Shown in pieces: positions 18,236 to 27,782 of a stretch of DNA of 64,000 bases; position 1 is the first letter of the stretch; every line of letters begins with the position of its first letter. Both the position numbers and the translations under genes were made by a program. Source of the DNA: Serratia oryzae (GTDB taxonomy: Bacteria > Pseudomonadota > Gammaproteobacteria > Enterobacterales > Enterobacteriaceae); contig NZ_MOXD01000010.1 of the NCBI RefSeq assembly GCF_001976145.1, forward strand, positions 201 to 64,200, written 5' to 3'. The notes beneath the pieces were generated by a model. That model worked only from the letters and a program-made list of their open reading frames with translations. It ran no database searches and was not told the DNA's origin.

Positions 18236-18844
18236 ATGTCTTTTCAGCCTCAGTTTATCCAGCAACGCCAAACCATCCGTAATACCATTCGCCAACGGCG
18301 CAGAGCCTTAACGCGCACGCAGCAGCATGGCTTTGCGTTACAGATCGCCGCACGCCTCGTCCAACATCCGCGTATTCAGGCCGCACAGCGTATAGCGGTA
18401 TTTCTATCCTTCGACGGTGAGTTGGATACCCGCCCGCTGATCGAGCAGCTATGGCAACGGGGCAAACAGATTTATCTGCCGGTATTGCACCCGTTCAGCC
18501 ACGGCAATCTGCTGTTCCTGCGCTATACCCCAGATACGCCGCTGGTGCGCAACCGCTTTAATATTCTAGAGCCTGCGCTGGATGTGCGCTGCGTATTGCC
18601 GGTGTTGCAGTTGGATGTCGTTCTAACGCCGCTGGTGGCATTCGACGCGTTAGGCCAACGCCTGGGAATGGGCGGCGGATTTTACGATCGTACCCTGCAG
18701 AATTGGCAGCATGGCGGCCCATACCCAATGGGGCTGGCACATGATTGCCAGCAGGTAGATCCGTTACCGGTGGAACACTGGGATATCCCGCTGCCGGAGA
18801 TCATCACGCCCTCACAAATCTGGGCTTGGCAGAAGCTGGAATAG
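18236..18844 (+). CDS. fau: 5-formyltetrahydrofolate cyclo-ligase Fau (YgfA)
   Basis: ATP-dependent conversion of 5-formyl-THF to 5,10-methenyl-THF, which recycles an inhibitory folate made by serine hydroxymethyltransferase. With ATG 18236 the protein has 202 residues. The arginine-rich start RNTIRQRRRALT, VFLSFDGELDTRPLIEQLW and the nucleotide-binding GMGGGFYDRTLQNW motif are clear. An upstream in-frame extension would overlap the 6S RNA and was rejected. It lies just downstream of ssrS and ends at a bidirectional terminator facing serA. Confidence 0.96.
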   Translation: MSFQPQFIQQRQTIRNTIRQRRRALTRTQQHGFALQIAARLVQHPRIQAAQRIAVFLSFDGELDTRPLIEQLWQRGKQIYLPVLHPFSHGNLLFLRYTPDTPLVRNRFNILEPALDVRCVLPVLQLDVVLTPLVAFDALGQRLGMGGGFYDRTLQNWQHGGPYPMGLAHDCQQVDPLPVEHWDIPLPEIITPSQIWAWQKLE

Positions 18845-18845
18845 C

Positions 18846-18874
18846 AAAAGGCCGGATCGCTCCGGCCTTTTGGT
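18846..18874. terminator. Bidirectional terminator between fau and serA
   Basis: Perfect 11-bp stem AAAAGGCCGGA / TCCGGCCTTTT around a 4-nt loop (18846-18871). T tracts lie on both strands and it sits between two convergent genes. Confidence 0.88.
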
Positions 18875-18889
18875 CTAACACAACCTTAA

Positions 18890-20128
18890 TCAGAACAGCA
18901 GGCGTGCGCGGATAGTGCCTTCGATCGCTTTCATCCGTTGCAATGCGGCATCTGCACGCTCGGTTTCCGCTTCGATATCGATCACCACATAACCGATTTC
19001 CGCACCGGTCTGCAGGTACTGCGCGGCGATGTTAACGCCTTCTTCTGCGAAGATCTGGTTAATCTGCGTCAGAATGCCTGGGCGGTTTTCATGGATATGC
19101 AGCAGGCGGCTGGAGTTCGGGCCATGCATCGGCAGTGAAACTTCCGGGAAGTTAACCGCAGACAGCGTAGAACCGTTGTCGGAGTATTTCGCCAGTTTCC
19201 CGGCCACTTCGTCCCCGATGTTTTCCTGCGCTTCCTGGGTCGAGCCCCCGATGTGCGGCGTCAGCAGCACGTTATCGAACTCGCATAGAGGTGAATTGAA
19301 CGGATCGCTGTTGGTGGCAGGCTCTTCTGGGAATACGTCAATCGCAGCCCCCGACAGATGATGACTCGCCAGCGCATTGCAAAGCGCAGGAATATCCACC
19401 ACGGTACCGCGCGAGGCGTTAATCAGAATCGCCCCCGGCTTCATCAGCGCTAGCTCTTCTGTACCAATCATATTCTTGGTCGACGGCGTTTCCGGCACGT
19501 GCAGCGTTACCACGTCGCTCATATTGAGCAGATCGGATAAGTGGCGCACCTGCTGAGCGTTGCCCAACGGCAGTTTGTTCTCAATATCGTAGAAGAACAC
19601 TTTCATACCCAGGCCTTCCGCCAGGATACCAAGCTGGGTACCAATGTGGCCGTAGCCGATAATCCCCAGCTTCTTGCCACGCGCTTCATAGGAACCCACG
19701 GCCAGTTTTTGCCACTGGCCACGGTGTGCTTTGGCGTTGGCCATTGGGATACCGCGCAGCATCAGCAGCAGTTCGCCCAACACCATTTCAGCCACGGAAC
19801 GGGTATTGGAGAAGGGGGCGTTAAATACCGGGATACCGCGTTTGGTCGCCGCTTTCAAATCAACCTGGTTGGTACCGATACAGAAACAGCCCACCGCCAC
19901 CAGTTTCTCTGCGGCAGCAAAGACTTCTTCGGTCAGATTGGTGCGCGATCGAATACCGACGAAATGCGCATCGCGGATGGATGCCTTAAGCGCTTCGGTG
20001 TCTAATGCACCTTTGTGGTATTCAATGTTGGTATATCCGGCCGCACGCAGGCTGTCTACCGTGCTTTGATGAACCCCTTCCACCAACAGGAATTTAATCC
20101 TGTCTTTCTCCAATGATACTTTTGCCAT
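18890..20128 (-). CDS. serA: D-3-phosphoglycerate dehydrogenase SerA
   Basis: First step of serine biosynthesis: oxidises 3-phosphoglycerate to 3-phosphohydroxypyruvate with NAD+. 412 residues with a split substrate domain, the NAD domain motif GYGHIGTQLGILAEGLGM, the catalytic His in LLTPHIGGSTQEAQENIG, and a C-terminal ACT domain (about 340-412) through which serine inhibits the enzyme. The rpiA-serA gap upstream should carry Lrp-controlled promoters, as in E. coli. Confidence 0.98.
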   Translation of the reverse strand: MAKVSLEKDRIKFLLVEGVHQSTVDSLRAAGYTNIEYHKGALDTEALKASIRDAHFVGIRSRTNLTEEVFAAAEKLVAVGCFCIGTNQVDLKAATKRGIPVFNAPFSNTRSVAEMVLGELLLMLRGIPMANAKAHRGQWQKLAVGSYEARGKKLGIIGYGHIGTQLGILAEGLGMKVFFYDIENKLPLGNAQQVRHLSDLLNMSDVVTLHVPETPSTKNMIGTEELALMKPGAILINASRGTVVDIPALCNALASHHLSGAAIDVFPEEPATNSDPFNSPLCEFDNVLLTPHIGGSTQEAQENIGDEVAGKLAKYSDNGSTLSAVNFPEVSLPMHGPNSSRLLHIHENRPGILTQINQIFAEEGVNIAAQYLQTGAEIGYVVIDIEAETERADAALQRMKAIEGTIRARLLF

Positions 20129-20439
20129 TTACCCGACCCTATATTCAGACTTCAGAAACGACTGTCACAAAACAGCACATCCCCCCAACATAACAAAAAT
20201 AACGCGCCCGGCAATACAAACGATTGCCCGCCGATCAGCACAAGGCTCATTGATGCCGGTGGTTTCTGGTGGAAGATGCCATAGTGGGAGAATTTAGTAG
20301 GAGCTTAGCGGAGGTTATTGGCATAACGTGACATATATCACTAAATTTAGCGCTTTTAAGATAAGATATTTTTTAGCCCAAAATCGCCAGAAGCGGCAAA
20401 CCATCAGGGCGCAAGCTACTGCGCCCCTGTTCAGCGCCT
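20129..20439. other. Non-coding gap between serA and rpiA
   Basis: The 311-bp gap contains the serA promoter region and the rpiA 3' end. Near rpiA a 9-bp stem (AGGGCGCAA about 20406-20414 with TGCGCCCCT about 20421-20429) lacks a T run and is only a weak terminator candidate. AT-rich tracts lie at about 20335-20380. No ORF was found. Confidence 0.5.
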
Positions 20440-21099
20440 TTATTTAATCACTTTCTTGACGCCATCCGGCGTGCCCACCAGCGCAACGTCCGCACCACGG
20501 TTGGCAAACAGGCCGACGGTGACCACCCCGGCGATACCGTTGATCTTGTTTTCCAACGCTACCGCATCAAGAATGTTCAGGTTATGCACGTCCAGAATCA
20601 CGTTGCCGTTGTCGGTCAGCACGTTCTGGCGGTATTCCGGCAGGCCGCCCAGCTTCACCAGCTCACGCGCCACATAAGAGCGCGCCATCGGGATCACTTC
20701 CACCGGCAGCGGGAATTTACCCAACACATCAACCTGCTTGGTTGAATCGACAATACAGATGAATTTGCGGGCAATCGCGGCAATGATTTTCTCGCGGGTC
20801 AGGGCCGCACCGCCGCCTTTGATCATCTGCATATGGCCGTTGATCTCGTCCGCGCCGTCAACGTAAATATCCAGCGAATCCACTTCGTTGCTGTCGAAAA
20901 CGTGGATCCCCAGGCTTTTCAACTTGGCGGTAGAGGCGTCGGAGCTGGATACCGCCCCTTCAATCTGATTTTTGATCGAGCCGAGCGCATCAATAAAATG
21001 AGCCGCCGTAGAACCTGTGCCAACCCCCACGATGGTGCCGGGTTTCACATATTCCAGCGCCGCCCAGCCTACCGCTTTTTTCAGTTCATCCTGAGTCAT
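20440..21099 (-). CDS. rpiA: Ribose-5-phosphate isomerase A RpiA
   Basis: Interconverts ribose 5-phosphate and ribulose 5-phosphate in the non-oxidative pentose phosphate pathway. 219 residues, as in E. coli. Phosphate-binding [12 protein letters not shown] at about residue 26, active-site VDGADEI and [12 protein letters not shown] (catalytic Glu and the Lys) are intact. Divergent from argP, as in E. coli. Confidence 0.98.
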   Translation of the reverse strand: MTQDELKKAVGWAALEYVKPGTIVGVGTGSTAAHFIDALGSIKNQIEGAVSSSDASTAKLKSLGIHVFDSNEVDSLDIYVDGADEINGHMQMIKGGGAALTREKIIAAIARKFICIVDSTKQVDVLGKFPLPVEVIPMARSYVARELVKLGGLPEYRQNVLTDNGNVILDVHNLNILDAVALENKINGIAGVVTVGLFANRGADVALVGTPDGVKKVIK

Positions 21100-21251
21100 G
21101 TGTGTTCATTGCCTGTGTGCGAAAACGTGTGCGTATTATAGGGTAAATCGCCGTTTTGCACTCAGACGGGATCACACTTATTTCACCCGGAAAAGCGCAA
21201 AAATGTGGCATAGTGCAGGTATCAAATTATTTTTATAGGGATATCTCTCCG

Positions 21252-22145
21252 ATGAAACGCCCAGACTATCGAACGCTGCAAGCGCTGGACGCGGTGATTC
21301 GTGAGCGTGGCTTTGAGCGCGCGGCACAAAAACTTTGTATCACCCAATCGGCAGTATCCCAACGTATCAAACAGTTGGAAAACCTGTTCGGCCAACCGCT
21401 GCTGGTGCGCACCGTGCCACCGCGCCCGACTGAACAGGGGCAGAAACTGCTGGCGTTACTGCACCAGGTTGAGCTGCTGGAAGAGGAGTGGCTGGGGAAT
21501 GATAATGGCGTCGATACCCCATTATTGCTGTCGCTGGCGGTCAACGCCGACAGTCTGGCAACCTGGCTGTTACCGGCGTTGAAACCGGTTCTGACGGACT
21601 CACCGATCCGCCTGAATCTGCAGGTCGAAGACGAAACCCGCACCCAGGAACGCCTGCGCCGGGGTGAAGTGGTGGGTGCGGTGAGTATTCAGCCGCAGCC
21701 GTTGCCGAGCTGCCTGGTGGATCAGTTGGGCGCGCTGGACTATCTGTTCGTCGCGTCCAAAGGCTTTGCCGAGCGCTACTTCCCCAACGGCGTGACCCGC
21801 ACCGCGCTGCTGAAAGCCCCTGCGGTGGCGTTTGATCATCTCGACGATATGCACCAGGCATTTCTGCAGCAGAACTTCGATCTTTCGCCGGGCAGCGTAC
21901 CCTGCCATATCGTTAACTCCTCGGAAGCCTTTGTGCAGCTGGCACGGCAAGGCACCACCTGCTGTATGATCCCGCATTTGCAGATAGAGAAAGAGCTGGC
22001 CTCGGGGGAGTTGATCGATCTGACGCCGGGCCTATTCCAGCGGCGGATGCTGTTCTGGCACCGTTTTGCGCCGGAAAGCCGCATGATGCGCAAGGTCACC
22101 GATGCGTTGTTGGCTCATGGGCATCAGGTACTAAGGCAAGACTGA
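21252..22145 (+). CDS. argP: LysR-type regulator ArgP (IciA)
   Basis: Transcriptional regulator that senses lysine and arginine and activates argO, the arginine exporter also present here (23184-23801), and other genes. ATG 21252 gives [28 protein letters not shown] and 297 residues, the E. coli length. The winged HTH (about 3-62) with [13 protein letters not shown] is followed by the LysR substrate-binding domain. A 32-codon upstream extension was rejected because it does not match the family. Confidence 0.97.
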   Translation: MKRPDYRTLQALDAVIRERGFERAAQKLCITQSAVSQRIKQLENLFGQPLLVRTVPPRPTEQGQKLLALLHQVELLEEEWLGNDNGVDTPLLLSLAVNADSLATWLLPALKPVLTDSPIRLNLQVEDETRTQERLRRGEVVGAVSIQPQPLPSCLVDQLGALDYLFVASKGFAERYFPNGVTRTALLKAPAVAFDHLDDMHQAFLQQNFDLSPGSVPCHIVNSSEAFVQLARQGTTCCMIPHLQIEKELASGELIDLTPGLFQRRMLFWHRFAPESRMMRKVTDALLAHGHQVLRQD

Positions 22146-22212
22146 TATAACCTTCATCTTTCACGTTGCAGGTATGTTGGTTGCGCTTTCCTGCATATTG
22201 AAATCTATTGGG

Positions 22213-22340
22213 TATATACCCAAATAATTCGAGTTGCTTGTAGGCGGCAACAGAGCGAAGCCCCAGGAGCTTACTCCAGTAAGTGACTGGGGTGAGCGAG
22301 GGCAGCCAACACCCAAGCAACTTGAAGTATGACGGGTATA
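22213..22340 (+). repeat. ERIC element (copy 2)
   Basis: About 128 bp between the convergent argP and yggE genes. The ends TATACCCAAATAATTCGAG and CTTGAAGTATGACGGGTATA are imperfect inverted repeats. The core AAGTGACTGGGGTGAGCG matches the classical ERIC2 segment. This copy is the closest to consensus of the three together with copy 3. Confidence 0.93.
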
Positions 22341-22370
22341 GAGGGCGCAATGGCTGCGCCCTGCGGGCTA

Positions 22371-23099
22371 TTACTGCGCCGCGTTACGCTGCAACTCAAA
22401 CACCACATCGACCTGATCGTCAAAGTGAATGCTCTGCTGCTCGTAGGTCTGCGCCGCATCGTTTTCCGGTGCAGCAGCCGCTTTAAACATACGCGCTACC
22501 GGCATAGGTTGCGCGTTGGCCACGTGATAGCGAATGCTGTAAACCGGCCCCAAGGTCGCCTTAAAGCCTTTCGCCAATGAGGCTGCTTGCTGAGTGGCGT
22601 TTTCAATTGCTTTCTGGCGCGCCTGCTCACGATAAGCATCCGGGTTGGCCACACCCAGTTCAACCGAGCGAATCTCATTCAGGCCAGACTTCAGCGCCCC
22701 GTCCAGCAGATCGTTCAATTTATCCAGTTGGCGCAGCGTCACCTGCACCTGGCGCACCGCACGATAACCTTTCAGCACCGACTCACCGGTTTTCAGGTAG
22801 TCATATTCCGGCTGCGTGCGCAGATTAGCGGCGTTGATATCTTTCTTTTCAATACCGTTTTTTTGCAGGAAATCGAAATATTGCGCCACGCGCCCGTCGA
22901 CCTGCGTTTTCGCCTGGGCGGCATCTTTGGAGGTAACGCTGACTTCGATCGCCAACGTGGCGATATCTGGCGTCGCATCCACGCTGGCCGTACCGGAAGT
23001 GATCACGTGCGGCCCAGCGGGCAATTCCGCCGCCTGCAGCGCCAGAGGTAACGCCCCAAATCCAATCATTGCGGCCATGGCCAATGCTTTCAGCTTCAC
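22371..23099 (-). CDS. yggE: SIMPL domain protein YggE (periplasmic)
   Basis: Exported SIMPL/DUF541 protein. E. coli YggE is linked to reduced oxidative stress, but its mechanism is not settled. 242 residues with a signal peptide (KLKALAMAAMIGFGALPLALQAAEL, cut after about residue 24) and the conserved SIMPL core. It starts with GTG at 23099, preceded at good spacing by AAGGAG. Converges on argP across an ERIC element. Confidence 0.93.
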   Translation of the reverse strand: MKLKALAMAAMIGFGALPLALQAAELPAGPHVITSGTASVDATPDIATLAIEVSVTSKDAAQAKTQVDGRVAQYFDFLQKNGIEKKDINAANLRTQPEYDYLKTGESVLKGYRAVRQVQVTLRQLDKLNDLLDGALKSGLNEIRSVELGVANPDAYREQARQKAIENATQQAASLAKGFKATLGPVYSIRYHVANAQPMPVARMFKAAAAPENDAAQTYEQQSIHFDDQVDVVFELQRNAAQ

Positions 23100-23183
23100 A
23101 GGTGTCTCCTTTAGATGGCTTATTGCCTAAAGCTAAAACCTAACATATCCGGCGGAGATTTAAATTCGGATTAGTGACAAATT

Positions 23184-23801
23184 CTACAGATTTGCTCCAC
23201 TCCAGGCCAATTGTAGTGCAATCGCCCACATCACCACGCCAACCAGAACGTTGATAATCCGTTGTGCCAGCTGGGTTTGCAGCCACGGAGCCAGCCAGGA
23301 AGCCAGCAAGGCCAAAGCGAAGAACCAGGCGAGCGACGCGCTGGCCGCCCCAAAGGCAAACCAGGAGCGCACCTCAGGCGCCAACTGGCTGCCAAGGCTG
23401 CCGAGCACCACAAAGGTATCAAGATATACATGCGGGTTCAGCCAGGTCACCGCCAGCATCGTCACCACAATGCGCCAACGGCTTTGCTTCATCTCTTCGG
23501 CGGTGGCTAGGGCCAAGTGCTGGCTGAACGCAGTGCGGAAAGCCCCCCAGCCGTACCACAACAGGAAGGCCACTCCCCCCCAGGTGACCAGCAACAGCAG
23601 TAGCGGCGAACGGCTCAGCAAAGCGCTACCGCCAAAAATACCGGCGCAGATCAAGGCGATATCGCTCAATGCGCACAGCGAGGCAATCATCAGATGATAT
23701 TGGCGGCGGATCCCCTGGTTCATCACAAATACGTTTTGCGGCCCCAGCGGCAGGATCATCGCAGCGCTCAAGGCAAAGCCTTGCAAAAAGATGGTTAACA
23801 T
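23184..23801 (-). CDS. argO: Arginine exporter ArgO (LysE family)
   Basis: Inner-membrane exporter of arginine and its toxic analogue canavanine, about six transmembrane segments. ATG 23801 gives [30 protein letters not shown] and 205 residues. ILPLGPQN and [15 protein letters not shown] are LysE-family signatures. In E. coli transcription depends on ArgP, encoded 1 kb away here. An open extension of 32 codons upstream covers the expected promoter and was rejected. In E. coli the next gene is mscS; here a 13-kb island intervenes. Confidence 0.96.
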   Translation of the reverse strand: MLTIFLQGFALSAAMILPLGPQNVFVMNQGIRRQYHLMIASLCALSDIALICAGIFGGSALLSRSPLLLLLVTWGGVAFLLWYGWGAFRTAFSQHLALATAEEMKQSRWRIVVTMLAVTWLNPHVYLDTFVVLGSLGSQLAPEVRSWFAFGAASASLAWFFALALLASWLAPWLQTQLAQRIINVLVGVVMWAIALQLAWSGANL

Positions 23802-23958
23802 TTTGTTTCCTCTGGCTATAGAATGCAGGGCTTTTGGCAGCACCTCGAAGGCTGGAACACCAGAAAAGCGGCGCGTGTTATTCAGCACGCGCATCATACG
23901 AAGAGATAATTATTAGGGGAAATGGATATTTCTAATCAGGTATCAGCAGAGCTAATGT

Positions 23959-24777
23959 TCAGCCGTGAGTCACAAACCCCAGCTCCTGAGAAATGCGCTG
24001 CGCGGTGGCAAGCAGCGGTTTCATCAGCGCTTTCACCCCAACCTGCTGCAGCTTGGCAGTCGGCAGAGAAACCGATACCGCATAAGGCACCCGCTGCTGA
24101 ATGTCGAACACCGGTGCGGCAATACAGGAGACGCCCAGCTCATTCTCTTCACGGTCCATCGCCATGCCCCGTTTGCGAATATCCGCCAGTTCTTCATACA
24201 TATCCGGCAGTTGGGTAATGGTATTGCGTGTTAACGGCTGGATCGTCTGCTGATGGGTTTGCCAATAGTAATCCGGATAATCGCTCTTACCGTAGGCCAT
24301 AAAAATTTTGCCCATGGCCGAGCAGTACAGCGGCATATGCTGGCCGATATAGGCACGGGTGCGCATCATGCCGGTGGTCGGCTCCAGCTTGTAGATCAGG
24401 ATAACGTGATCGTCTTCACGGCTGGAAAAGTTCACGGTTTCGCCCACTTCCAGATTCAACTGTTCCAGATGCGGTGCGGCTACATGGATGATATTCAGCG
24501 AGGAGAGTGCCTTCTGGCCAATAGAAATAAATTTGGTGGTCAGCCGATAGCTACCGGGGGACGGTGCCTGGGTGACGTAACCGCTGGCGTGCAGCCCTTG
24601 CAGCAAGCGATGCACCGTGCTCTTGTTCATCTCCGCCAGCTCGGAGAGATGAGCCAGCGGGCAACCATTGGGGAAGTTGCTCAATATCTCAATCAGTTGC
24701 AAACCACGGAACAGGCTCTGGCTGCCCAGAGGTTTATCCTTTTTATCATCTCTCTCATCAATAGCTTTCAGGCTCAT
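23959..24777 (-). CDS. yiaJ: IclR-family repressor YiaJ of the diketogulonate/ascorbate cluster
   Basis: IclR-type regulator very like E. coli YiaJ (PlaR), repressor of the yiaK-S operon: for instance GSQSLFRGLQLIEILSNFPNGCPLAHLSELAEMNKSTVHRLLQG in the winged helix. 272 residues from ATG 24777 (GGAGAG nearby). N-terminal HTH (about 20-85), then the effector domain with REENELGVSCIA. It faces away from the ABC operon, and the yiaK operon lies 5 kb away. Two near-identical 25-bp elements precede both operons and are its likely operators. The effector is probably a pathway sugar acid. Confidence 0.93.
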   Translation of the reverse strand: MSLKAIDERDDKKDKPLGSQSLFRGLQLIEILSNFPNGCPLAHLSELAEMNKSTVHRLLQGLHASGYVTQAPSPGSYRLTTKFISIGQKALSSLNIIHVAAPHLEQLNLEVGETVNFSSREDDHVILIYKLEPTTGMMRTRAYIGQHMPLYCSAMGKIFMAYGKSDYPDYYWQTHQQTIQPLTRNTITQLPDMYEELADIRKRGMAMDREENELGVSCIAAPVFDIQQRVPYAVSVSLPTAKLQQVGVKALMKPLLATAQRISQELGFVTHG

Positions 24778-25047
24778 AGCGAAATCTCTCCAATGTCGAA
24801 CCATTCGTCCATACCACGGCATGATCGGCAGGCTCTTTACCGGAGATGTTACTCCAATGGCCGCACCAGGTGAAGATGGAACGCCGTTTCATTGTCAGCA
24901 GCCACGTTAAAATGCGCAACGTTCTGGCAACTTATGAAGTGAGTTATACATCACAAATTCGCAAAGACAAAAATAACCCATTGTTTATTAAAAACAATTA
25001 AAAACTTTCGGGCTTTGCTTTAGCGCAAGGTTAGGCATATCATTTTT

Positions 25048-25072
25048 GAAATTGAATTTCGCATAATGAAAT
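25048..25072 (+). promoter_or_regulatory. Candidate YiaJ operator upstream of the ABC operon
   Basis: Inverted repeat ATTTC-GCATAAT-GAAAT (25056-25072) with an additional GAAAT half site at 25048-25052. The same arrangement, identical except for three bases between half sites, occurs before yiaK at 29921-29945. It lies 80 bp upstream of the ABC ATPase start in the 374-bp yiaJ-ABC divergent spacer. The rest of the spacer is AT-rich with no ORF. Confidence 0.72.
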
Positions 25073-25151
25073 ACACGGTAGATTTAACCACCAATAGTTC
25101 ACTAACCTGCCCCAGGCAGGTTGCGCGAACCGGACACCACGGGGGCATCAC

Positions 25152-26693
25152 ATGACGCAGAGCAATGCGCATCAACCCATTCTGACACTCAGCCATATCG
25201 TGAAGCGGTTTGGCGGCAACATCGCGGTTAACGATGTCAGCCTGCAGGTGATGCCCGGCGAAGTGCTGGCGCTACTGGGTGAAAACGGGGCTGGCAAATC
25301 GACGCTGATCAAAGTATTGGCTGGGGTTTACCCACGCGATGGCGGTGATATTCGCTTTCAGGGCCAGAGTATTGTTTCAGCGGCGGCGATAAAGAGTGCC
25401 AACCGCCAGCCGATTGCCTTTATTCATCAGGACTTGGGGCTGATCGAATGGATGACGGTGGCAGAAAACATGGCGCTGGTGATGGGCTTTCCACGCCGTT
25501 TCGGGCTGATCGACTGGCGCGCCATCCGCCGGCGTGCCGCCGAGGCGTTGCAGGATGTGGGGATTGCGCTGGATCCCGACGCCCGGGTGTTTGAGCTTTC
25601 ACGCACCGAGAAATCGCTGCTGGCGATCGCACGCGCGGTGGCGGTCAACGCCGAACTGCTGGTGCTGGACGAACCCACCGCGTCGCTGCCCGCCAACGAC
25701 GTGCGCCATCTGTTTGCCGTGATCAACCGGCTGCGGGCCAGAAAGGTCGGCATGATCTATGTCACCCACCGCCTGGATGAAGTGATTGAGATTGCCGATC
25801 GGGTGTGCGTGATGCGCGACGGGCGCTACGTCGCCGGGGGCAACACCGCCGACTACTCGCTGCGCGATCTGGTGCAGACGATCGTCGGCGAAGCGATAAC
25901 GGGCGATCAGCGCGCACCGCTGCCGGTGCGGCAACCGCCGGTGCTACAGCTCAACAACGTGGTAGTCGGTGAGATTGGCCCGGTCAGCTTCAGCCTGCAG
26001 CCGGGTGAAATGCTGGCCTTGGCCGGGCTGCGCGGTGCCGGGCAGGAAGAGATCGGCCGCCTGCTGTTTGGCCTGCGCCAGCGCGATGGCGGTGAAATCC
26101 AGTTCCGCAATCAGCCTTACGCTGCCACCAACCCACAACAGGCGATCGCCTGCGGCGTTTCGCTGGTGGCGGGCGATCGCACCGGCGAAAGCCTGGTGAT
26201 GTCGATGAGCGTGCGCGAAAACCTGTTCCTCAACCCGTGCGCCAGCGGCCGCAAGCTGCTGGCGCGCTACAGCCGCCGCGCCGAAACCACCGCCAGCGAG
26301 CAGAAAGTGCAGCAGTTCGACGTGCGGCCAAAGGACGTTGATATCGATATCAGCGCCCTCTCCGGCGGCAACCAGCAGAAAGTGGTGATGGCGCGCTGGC
26401 TGCACCTGGGTGCTCCCTTGCTGATCCTGGAAGATCCTACCGCCGGCGTCGACGTCGGCGCGCGGGCGGAAATTTACCATCTATTAAATCAATCCCTGGC
26501 GGCAGGCGTGGCGGTATTGGTGATCTCCAACGACTTCGAGGAGATCGCCCATATCTGTAACCGCGCCTTGGTCTTCAACCGGGGAAGCGTGGTTGGCGAA
26601 CTGCAGAACCAGCAGGTCTCGTTCGCCAATTTATTGGAGCTGGCCTCTGCCAGCACCGGGGAAGTTGCGCTGGAGAAACAGCATGTCGAATAA
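25152..26693 (+). CDS. Sugar ABC transporter ATP-binding protein (RbsA/MglA type)
   Basis: 513 residues with two fused nucleotide-binding domains, the layout of carbohydrate importers (CUT2). Domain 1 has Walker A GENGAGKS (43-50), but a degenerate signature FELSRTEKS; its Walker B is LLVLDEPTA. Domain 2 has a degenerate Walker A (LRGAGQEEI) but an intact LSGGNQQKV signature and LLILEDPTAGVD. This complementary degeneration is common in the family. The ATG follows a GGGGG motif by four bases. The stop overlaps the permease start by 11 bp. Substrate unknown; context suggests a sugar acid or lactone linked to the YiaJ pathway. Confidence 0.92.
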   Translation: MTQSNAHQPILTLSHIVKRFGGNIAVNDVSLQVMPGEVLALLGENGAGKSTLIKVLAGVYPRDGGDIRFQGQSIVSAAAIKSANRQPIAFIHQDLGLIEWMTVAENMALVMGFPRRFGLIDWRAIRRRAAEALQDVGIALDPDARVFELSRTEKSLLAIARAVAVNAELLVLDEPTASLPANDVRHLFAVINRLRARKVGMIYVTHRLDEVIEIADRVCVMRDGRYVAGGNTADYSLRDLVQTIVGEAITGDQRAPLPVRQPPVLQLNNVVVGEIGPVSFSLQPGEMLALAGLRGAGQEEIGRLLFGLRQRDGGEIQFRNQPYAATNPQQAIACGVSLVAGDRTGESLVMSMSVRENLFLNPCASGRKLLARYSRRAETTASEQKVQQFDVRPKDVDIDISALSGGNQQKVVMARWLHLGAPLLILEDPTAGVDVGARAEIYHLLNQSLAAGVAVLVISNDFEEIAHICNRALVFNRGSVVGELQNQQVSFANLLELASASTGEVALEKQHVE

Positions 26694-27768
26694 AACATCC
26701 GTTAAATCAACGGCATTAGAGCAACGTGTCAGCCTGACGCAGGACGGCGCTGGCCCGTGGCTAATGCAGATCCTCACCCGCTACGGCCTGCTGTTGCTGT
26801 GCGTCATGCTGGTGATCCTGTTTTCACTCACCACCCCGTCGTTTGCCTCCATGCTGACGCTGCAGGCGATCCTGTCGAGCAAAGCCAAGATTGCCCTGCT
26901 GGCGTTGGCCGCCACCATTCCGATGATCGTCGGCAAGATCGACCTTAACGTCGGTTTCGGCATTGTGCTATGGCACATTCTGGCGATCACCCTGCAGGTG
27001 GAATACGGCTTTTCCTGGCAGATGGCGGTGTTGGCCGTGCTGGTGATTTCCGCGCTGTATGGCCTGCTGAACGGCATTCTGGTGGCCTTGGCTGATATCG
27101 ACAGCTTCGTCGCCACTCTGGGTTCCGGCACCGTGCTGTATGCCATCGCCCTGTGGCACTCTGGCGGGCGGCAGATCGTCGGGGATTTGCCCGACGCCTT
27201 TATCGCCCTGCATCACACCGAAATTGCCGGTATCCCGATCGTCGCCTTCTATGTGCTGATCGTGGCCGTGGTCCTGTGGTTGATCACCGAGCACACGCCG
27301 CTCGGCCGCTGCATGTATGCGGTAGGCGGCAACCCGGCGGCGGCTCGGCTGAACGGCATTTCCGTCAACCGCTTCACCATTGGCGCTTTTATCGCCTCAA
27401 GCGTGCTCACCGGTTTCAGCGGCGTGCTGATCGCCGCTGAACAAGGCGTCGGGCAGGCCAGCGTCGGCATGGATTACCTGTTACCGGCGCTGGTCGGCGC
27501 CTTCCTCGGCAGCACCACTATCCGCCCAGGCCGGGTCAACGTCTGGGGCACGGTGGTCGGTATAGCCATTCTGGCGATCGGCATTGCCGGTATCCAACAG
27601 TTTGGCGGCGAGTTCTGGGTTGAACCGTTATTCAACGGCGCCACCCTGCTGCTTTCCATCACGCTGGCGGGTTATGCCCAGCGCCGCCGGTTACTCAATC
27701 AAAAAGCGGTACAACACAGTCAGGCGGCTTTAGCCGAAAACAATAACCAGAAAGCGATCAATCCTTAA
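26683..27768 (+). CDS. Sugar ABC transporter permease (CUT2 family)
   Basis: 361-residue inner-membrane permease with 8-10 hydrophobic segments and the CUT2 motif YAVGGNPAAARLNGISVNRF in the cytoplasmic loop that contacts the ATPase. ATG 26683 lies inside the end of the ATPase gene. A 30-codon upstream extension in this frame overlaps the ATPase coding sequence and was rejected. Second gene of ATPase-permease-binding protein-lactonase. The hydrophilic C-terminal tail (about 345-361) is unusually rich in Asn and Gln but probably only a tail. Confidence 0.92.
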   Translation: MSNKTSVKSTALEQRVSLTQDGAGPWLMQILTRYGLLLLCVMLVILFSLTTPSFASMLTLQAILSSKAKIALLALAATIPMIVGKIDLNVGFGIVLWHILAITLQVEYGFSWQMAVLAVLVISALYGLLNGILVALADIDSFVATLGSGTVLYAIALWHSGGRQIVGDLPDAFIALHHTEIAGIPIVAFYVLIVAVVLWLITEHTPLGRCMYAVGGNPAAARLNGISVNRFTIGAFIASSVLTGFSGVLIAAEQGVGQASVGMDYLLPALVGAFLGSTTIRPGRVNVWGTVVGIAILAIGIAGIQQFGGEFWVEPLFNGATLLLSITLAGYAQRRRLLNQKAVQHSQAALAENNNQKAINP

Positions 27769-27782
27769 TCAGGAGTTCACGT

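Noticed and set aside
24932-24958. CRP site in the yiaJ-ABC spacer (GTGA...TCACA)
   Set aside because: The half sites are eight bases apart, not six, and the left half is poor when the correct spacing is forced.
25152-26693. Degenerate motifs in the ABC ATPase as a sign of a broken gene
   Set aside because: One poor signature in domain 1 and one poor Walker A in domain 2 are usual in RbsA/MglA-type twin ATPases. The frame is intact.
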